From the NCBI RefSeq assembly GCF_001724605.1, contig NZ_MEEX01000008.1, forward strand, positions 1-64,000: a stretch of 64,000 bases of DNA. Direction: 5' to 3'. This document shows, piece after piece, positions 59,821 through 64,000 of this stretch. Source of the DNA: Phenylobacterium sp. SCN 70-31 (GTDB lineage Bacteria; Pseudomonadota; Alphaproteobacteria; Caulobacterales; Caulobacteraceae). Under the pieces are notes generated by a model. The model did not search any database, was not told the DNA's origin, and was given only the letters and a program-made list of their open reading frames with translations. Position 1 is the stretch's first letter; each line of letters begins with the position of its first letter. The translations under genes were made by a program, and so were the position numbers.

Positions 59821-61443
59821 TTGGACGGCGGACGGCTCTTCTCGGTTCGGGGCGAGCGCATCATCGCCCTTGGACGGGCGATCCTCGCCGCGTTCCTGTG
59901 CCTGTCGCTGGTGGTCGGTCACGTCGCGGACGACGCCATCGTGCGGGGCCTGATCGTCGGCTACCTGGCCTACAGCCTGCTCATGCTGGCCGGAACGCGC
60001 AGCCGGCTGTTCGTCTACGGCGTGCTGCGACGGCCCTGGCTGACCTCGGGGCTCGACTTCGCGGTGTTCACGGTCCTGCTCTTCCTGACCAACGGGGCCG
60101 AGAGTCCGTTCTTCAGCCCGTTCATCTTCATGATCCTCAGCGGCACCCTGCAGTGGGGGTCGCGGGGCGCGGTGGTCATGGGGGGCCTGACGCTGACCGC
60201 CTTCGTGGCGACCAGCCTGGGCAGTTTTCAGAGCCAGATCTTCGTCCTGCGCATCGGCTACACGATGGTCATCACCATCATGATGGCGGCGTTCGGCGGC
60301 CATCTGGAACGGGTGGTGCAGGAGCTGTCCCGCCTGTCCGACCCGATCGGACCGGACGCCGAGGACGGCGAGGCGCCGCTCGCCGACGCTCTCCGCCATG
60401 CCCTGCGGGTGTTCGGAGCCCGGCGCGGCATGGCGCTGCTCGAGAGCGAAGAGCCCTACGCCCAGCTTCTGTTGCTGGGCGACGGCGAACTCGAAAGTCG
60501 ACGGTTGCCGCCCACGGCGGACGGCTGGGTTCTGGGCGAGGCGGCGGACGGCGTGTTCCTGTACGAGGCGGGCGCCGGAGCCACCCTGGTGCGCAGCGGC
60601 CGCTGGACCTATGTCGGCGCCGCCCAGCCCCTGGCGCCGGCCCTTCGCGAGGCGGCGTCGTTCCAGCGGGTGCTGGCGATCCCCGCCCGGTCCCAGGGGC
60701 TTTCGGCCTGGCTCTTCGTCCTCGACCATCACGAGCCGGCGAACGAGGACCTGGCGATCGGGGAGATGGTGGGCGCCCAGGCCTCCATGGCCCTGGAGCG
60801 CTGGGAGGCCCAGCGCGAGCAGCAGGCCGCGGCCGCCGTGGAGGACCGCATCCGGCTGGCCCGGGACCTTCACGACGGGGTGCTCCAGTTCCTGGCCGGC
60901 GCCGGGCTGCAACTGGACGCCCTGGACCGCATGCCGGACCTGCCCGACGCGGTGCGGGGGCGGCTGGCCACCCTGCGCCAGGCGATCGTAGAGGAACAGC
61001 GCGAGCTGCGCGGCTTCATCTCGGCCATGCGGCCGACCGACGGCGCCGGCCGGGCCGCCACGGGATCGCTGAAGGGCGAGCTGGACGCCCTCGCGGAGCG
61101 GCTGTCGCGATACTGGAGCATCGAGGTCTCGGCCGACGCCGATCCGTTCGATACGGCGGCCCCCGAGCCGCTGCTTTACGACCTCCGCTGGATCGTGCGC
61201 GAAGCGGTGGCCAATGCGGTGCGCCACGGCCAGGCCGACCGCGTGCGGATCGAGGCGCGGGCGAACGGGCGGATGCTCGACCTGACCATTCAGGACAACG
61301 GACGCGGCTTCACCCGCAATCCCACCGAACCGCCTCGTTCGCTGCATGAACGCGCGCGGGCGCTGGGCGGGCGCCTGGACGTGCAGAACGATCCCGGCGG
61401 CTGTCGCCTCGTCGTGCATACGCCCCTGGATCTCGCCTCATGA
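59821..61443 (+). CDS. sensor histidine kinase, NarL/UhpB type (HisKA_3)
   Basis: A 540-residue kinase with an N-terminal membrane region of about five helices (ALGRAILAAFLCLSLVVG, LDFAVFTVLLFLTNG, ILSGTLQWGSRGAVVMGGLT), a GAF-like middle, and a C-terminal HisKA_3 dimerisation domain, RLARDLHDGVLQFLAGAGLQ, with the phospho-His in RDLHDG. The HATPase_c part has VREAVANAVRHGQA (N box) and IQDNGRGFTRN (G box). The start is TTG 59821. Its stop overlaps the response regulator start (ATGA), so the two are co-expressed. Confidence 0.93.
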   Translation: MDGGRLFSVRGERIIALGRAILAAFLCLSLVVGHVADDAIVRGLIVGYLAYSLLMLAGTRSRLFVYGVLRRPWLTSGLDFAVFTVLLFLTNGAESPFFSPFIFMILSGTLQWGSRGAVVMGGLTLTAFVATSLGSFQSQIFVLRIGYTMVITIMMAAFGGHLERVVQELSRLSDPIGPDAEDGEAPLADALRHALRVFGARRGMALLESEEPYAQLLLLGDGELESRRLPPTADGWVLGEAADGVFLYEAGAGATLVRSGRWTYVGAAQPLAPALREAASFQRVLAIPARSQGLSAWLFVLDHHEPANEDLAIGEMVGAQASMALERWEAQREQQAAAAVEDRIRLARDLHDGVLQFLAGAGLQLDALDRMPDLPDAVRGRLATLRQAIVEEQRELRGFISAMRPTDGAGRAATGSLKGELDALAERLSRYWSIEVSADADPFDTAAPEPLLYDLRWIVREAVANAVRHGQADRVRIEARANGRMLDLTIQDNGRGFTRNPTEPPRSLHERARALGGRLDVQNDPGGCRLVVHTPLDLAS

Positions 61444-62057
61444 CTTCCGTTCTGATCGCCGACGATCATCCGCTGATGCTCGAAGCGGTGGCCGGCCTGT
61501 TCTCGGACACCGCGTTCGACGTGGTCGCCCGCTGCCAGGATGGGGCCCAGGCGCTGGCCGCGCTGGAGCGCCTGTCGCCGCAGCTCGCGATCCTCGACGT
61601 CCACATGCCCCGGCTGAGCGGCCTGGACCTGCTGCGCGAGGTACGGAGCCGGAACTGGCCCACGCGGGTGCTGCTGCTGACCGCCGGCCTGGACTCCGCG
61701 CCGATCCTGGAGGCGCTGAAGCTGCGGGTCGACGGGCTGGTGCTGAAAGGCGCCGCGGGCGATGTCCTGGTGCGCGCGGCCCGCTCGGCGGCCGACGGCG
61801 TACAGTGGGTGGACCGGGACATCATGGACAAGGTGCTGCCGCTGCTGGCGGGCGGCGAGACCACGCCGGGCCTGACCCCGCGGGAGACCGAGGTGGTCCG
61901 GCTGGTCGCCCAGGGCCGACGCAACAAGGAGATCGCGCGCGACCTCGGCATCTCGGAAGGCACCGTGAAGATGCACCTGCACAACCTGTACGAAAAGCTG
62001 TCGGTGACCTCGCGGACCGAGCTGGCGATCCTGGCCCGCGAACGGAACCTGGGCTGA
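61440..62057 (+). CDS. LuxR/NarL family response regulator
   Basis: A 205-residue regulator. The receiver domain has VLIADDHPLMLEAVAG, the phospho-acceptor Asp in LAILDVHMPRLSGLDLL and the conserved Lys in GLVLKGAAGD. The LuxR helix-turn-helix is LTPRETEVVRLVAQGRRNKE to ISEGTVKMHLHNLYEKLSV. It is the cognate partner of the upstream kinase. Targets are not known; no adjacent operon shares an obvious site. Confidence 0.95.
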   Translation: MTSVLIADDHPLMLEAVAGLFSDTAFDVVARCQDGAQALAALERLSPQLAILDVHMPRLSGLDLLREVRSRNWPTRVLLLTAGLDSAPILEALKLRVDGLVLKGAAGDVLVRAARSAADGVQWVDRDIMDKVLPLLAGGETTPGLTPRETEVVRLVAQGRRNKEIARDLGISEGTVKMHLHNLYEKLSVTSRTELAILARERNLG

Positions 62058-62066
62058 CGGCCGGCG

Positions 62067-62771
62067 CTACAGCCCGAACCGGCTCCAGAGGTCTTCGCCC
62101 TTGACCTTCTCCCGGATGAAGGCGGCGTGGCGGGCGCGTTCCTCGTCCGTGGAGCGGGGCGCGAGCGGTCGTGGCCGGACGCCGTAATCGACCCTGGACG
62201 CCGCCGAAACCGCATTGACCATCACCGCGCTGGTCAGCTCCAGCCGCCGCTCGCGGCCGCCCTTGAGCTCGAGGTACACCGCGGCCAGCAGCTTGGCGTC
62301 GATGAGCGCCCCGTGCTTCTCGCGTTCGCTGAGCGAGATCTTGAAGCGCTTGCACAGCGCATCCAGCGAATTGTGCATGCCGGGGAAGCGTTGCTTGGCC
62401 AGCGCCAGCGTGTCGATCCAGCGTCCCTCGGGAATCTCTTCCCGGCGGATGTTGGCCAGCTCCCAGTTCACGAAGCCCCGGTCGAAGGCGGCGTTGTGCG
62501 CGATGATCGGCGCGTCGCCCACGAACTCCAGGAACGCATCCACCACCTCGGCGTGCTCGAAGCGCGGCTTTCCCCTCAGGAAGGCGGCCGAAAGGCCGTG
62601 CACCTTCTCCGCCTCGGCCGGCATGTCGCGGCAGGGATCGATGTAGACGTGGAAGCTGCGTCCCGTCGGGATGAAGTGTTCTATCTCCAGCGCCGCCAGC
62701 TCGACCAGGCGGTCGCCCGTCCGGGGGTCGAAGCCGGTGGTTTCGGTGTCGAGCACGATCTCGCGGGCCAT
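62067..62771 (-). CDS. dnaQ: DNA polymerase III epsilon subunit (3'-5' proofreading exonuclease)
   Basis: A 234-residue DEDDh exonuclease. Exo I is VLDTETTGFDPRTGDRLVEL, Exo II HNAAFDRGFVNWEL, and Exo III epsilon is KHGALIDAKLLAAVYLEL with the metal Asp. It proofreads within the replicative polymerase. The C-terminal tail beyond residue 180 binds the alpha subunit. It is convergent with the response regulator. coaE and aroE lie upstream on the same strand. Confidence 0.95.
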   Translation of the reverse strand: MAREIVLDTETTGFDPRTGDRLVELAALEIEHFIPTGRSFHVYIDPCRDMPAEAEKVHGLSAAFLRGKPRFEHAEVVDAFLEFVGDAPIIAHNAAFDRGFVNWELANIRREEIPEGRWIDTLALAKQRFPGMHNSLDALCKRFKISLSEREKHGALIDAKLLAAVYLELKGGRERRLELTSAVMVNAVSAASRVDYGVRPRPLAPRSTDEERARHAAFIREKVKGEDLWSRFGL

Positions 62772-62867
62772 GGCCTATCCATGCCGCGGTTCGGGTGGAG
62801 GCTCAACCGTGCTCGACCCTCGGGCGTCCTGTCGGGCCGAGAACCCGGTCTCCTGAAACCCTTCGCC

Positions 62868-63473
62868 TCAGACTTCGGTCCTGCGCAGATCGGCGATGAT
62901 CGCCGCGACCTGGCCGCGCGCGTGCTCCAGGCCCTGGCCCGTATCCACCACATAGTGGGCGCGGGCGCGCTTCTCGGCGTCGGCCATCTGCTGGGCCAGG
63001 ATGGCGTCGAAGCGGTCGGGCGTCATGCCCGGACGCGCCAGGACCCGCTCGCGCTGCATCTCGGGCGGCGCCGAGACCACCACCACGACGTCCACATTGG
63101 CGTGGCCGCCGGTCTCGAACAGCAGGGGAATATCGAGCACCACCAGATCGGCGCCGATCTCATCCACATGCTTGAAAAATTTTCCACGGTCCTGGCCTAC
63201 AAGCGGGTGGACGATGGCGTTGAGCCGTTTCAGTTCGTCAGGCTGGCCCAGGACGCGCTGGCGCAGCGCCTCGCGGTCGACACGTCCGTCCCTGACCACG
63301 CCGGGAAAGGCCTCGCCCACCGGCCCCACCGCGGCTCCGCCCTGGTCGTAGAGGTCGTGGACGGCGGCGTCGGCGTCATAGACCGGGATGCCGGCGTCGC
63401 GGAACATCGCCGCCGTCGTCGACTTCCCCATGCCGATCGAGCCGGTCAGGCCGATGAGCTTGCGTGCGGTCAT
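62868..63473 (-). CDS. coaE: dephospho-CoA kinase
   Basis: A 201-residue P-loop kinase. The Walker A is [17 protein letters not shown], then [29 protein letters not shown] and [20 protein letters not shown]. It phosphorylates dephospho-CoA, the last step of CoA synthesis. ATG at 63471-63473 overlaps the aroE stop by 3 bases (ATGA context). Confidence 0.96.
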   Translation of the reverse strand: MTARKLIGLTGSIGMGKSTTAAMFRDAGIPVYDADAAVHDLYDQGGAAVGPVGEAFPGVVRDGRVDREALRQRVLGQPDELKRLNAIVHPLVGQDRGKFFKHVDEIGADLVVLDIPLLFETGGHANVDVVVVVSAPPEMQRERVLARPGMTPDRFDAILAQQMADAEKRARAHYVVDTGQGLEHARGQVAAIIADLRRTEV

Positions 63474-64000
63474 AGTCCCAGGGCCTCCAGGGCGAGCGCG
63501 CGGACGTCCACGTCCGCTGGCGGATAGCGGCCGAAGAAGGCCTCGAACGAAGGCTCGGCCTGGCGGATCAGCATCTCCAGGCCGTCCACGACGGGGCGGC
63601 CCAACGCCCGGGCCTGGGCGAGGACGGGTGTCTCCAGAGGCTTGTAGACCATGTCCATGACCACGCAGCCGTCCGGCGTGGCGTCCAGCGGCAGGTCCAG
63701 CGCGCCCTCGGCGGCGAGACCGGCGGACGTGGCGTTGACGACGGCCGTGGAGTCCCGCAGGGCGCCGGCCGCATGCGGCAGCGGAAGCGGACGGACCTTC
63801 GCCCCCAGCGCATGGGCGATCGCCTCGGCCCGGGCGAGGGTGCGGTTGACCACGAAGACTTTCGGCGCGCCGGCCCGGATCAGGGCGGCCACCGCCCCGC
63901 GGGCGGCGCCGCCGGCGCCCACGACGGTCACCGGGCCCCGGTCCGCGGACCATTGCGGGGCCTGGACCTCAAAGGCCTTGAGCAGGCCGAAGCCGTCGGT
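63470..64000 (-). CDS. aroE: shikimate dehydrogenase, C-terminal part (5' end outside window)
   Basis: The last 176 residues of AroE are visible. The retained part starts at [11 protein letters not shown] (the N-T-D-G-x-G motif with its Asn cut off), then the NADP site [40 protein letters not shown] and, near the end, [18 protein letters not shown]. It reduces 3-dehydroshikimate to shikimate in the aromatic pathway. The start codon lies beyond base 64000. The stop overlaps the coaE start. Confidence 0.95.
   Translation of the reverse strand, partial: TDGFGLLKAFEVQAPQWSADRGPVTVVGAGGAARGAVAALIRAGAPKVFVVNRTLARAEAIAHALGAKVRPLPLPHAAGALRDSTAVVNATSAGLAAEGALDLPLDATPDGCVVMDMVYKPLETPVLAQARALGRPVVDGLEMLIRQAEPSFEAFFGRYPPADVDVRALALEALGL

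Noticed and set aside
1..64000. tRNA, rRNA, CRISPR, complete IS or prophage
   Set aside because: I looked for cloverleaf-like sequences, regularly spaced repeats and transposase or phage genes and found none I could support. Diverged RNA genes could still be missed by eye.

Overview
The window is about 70% G+C, has dense short-gap operons with ATGA/GTGA overlaps, and carries a gene set typical of Alphaproteobacteria: a DUF1013 (TrcR-type) regulator, an SDHAF4-type DUF1674 protein, a RibBX-type riboflavin gene, a deoxyhypusine-synthase-like gene beside ornithine decarboxylase, YdcH proteins, and an aroE-coaE-dnaQ block. The overall flavour (many acyl-CoA enzymes, thiolase/DUF35 pairs, an RTX protease, a PEP-CTERM protein) points to Caulobacteraceae, probably Phenylobacterium or a close relative. 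The genus is inference from gene content only. I see no rRNA, tRNA, CRISPR array, complete insertion sequence or prophage.

Layout. 1-776: tail of an unknown acidic gene, then about 430 bp of nested inverted repeats. 777-6752: two thiolase-like/DUF35 pairs, a DUF3237 protein and a PHP-type metallohydrolase, with an opposite-strand protein made of two 66-residue repeats. 6792-11920: Gfo/Idh/MocA oxidoreductase, PIG-L deacetylase, then an Lrp regulator divergent from a lysine-catabolic pair (saccharopine-dehydrogenase-like enzyme and antiquitin-type aldehyde dehydrogenase). 11964-17340: RsmB, SDHAF4-type protein, double-hotdog thioesterase, a membrane cytochrome b with a Tat-exported molybdopterin oxidoreductase, and a class A acid phosphatase. 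17432-22808: polyamine genes with two clear terminators, then phnCDE. 22835-28591: YdcH/TIGR02444/UbiX, a DUF1013 regulator, an RTX metalloprotease, RibBX. 28588-33626: FMN reductase, acyl-CoA ligase, a decayed vapBC toxin-antitoxin pair, acyl-CoA dehydrogenase, enoyl-CoA hydratase.

33729-44343: serine hydrolase, MATE exporter, RfbD, an unknown gene with a consensus LexA box over its start, a low-G+C orphan membrane gene, RsmD, crotonase, RluB whose reading frame runs through a repeat doublet, TadA, SDR, HIT. 44405-53637: malate dehydrogenase, a catalytically stripped aldo/keto reductase, XdhC and MoeA (molybdenum cofactor), dienelactone hydrolase, cyclase, VanZ-like, YhhN and nitroreductase genes. 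53706-64000: MtgA, CBS protein, alanine dehydrogenase, MHS-type transporter with an extracytoplasmic insert, PEP-CTERM protein, a NarL-type two-component pair, then dnaQ, coaE and the 3' part of aroE. The last block commonly lies close to the replication origin in this order.

The most interesting items are: the unknown gene under a GTTC-N7-GTTC LexA box (38225-38239); the inverted CACGGA-type repeat family at several intergenic sites; the RluB frame extended through a palindromic repeat doublet; the thiolase-like proteins without normal thiolase cysteines; and the eroded vapBC locus with an 18-bp tandem duplication.
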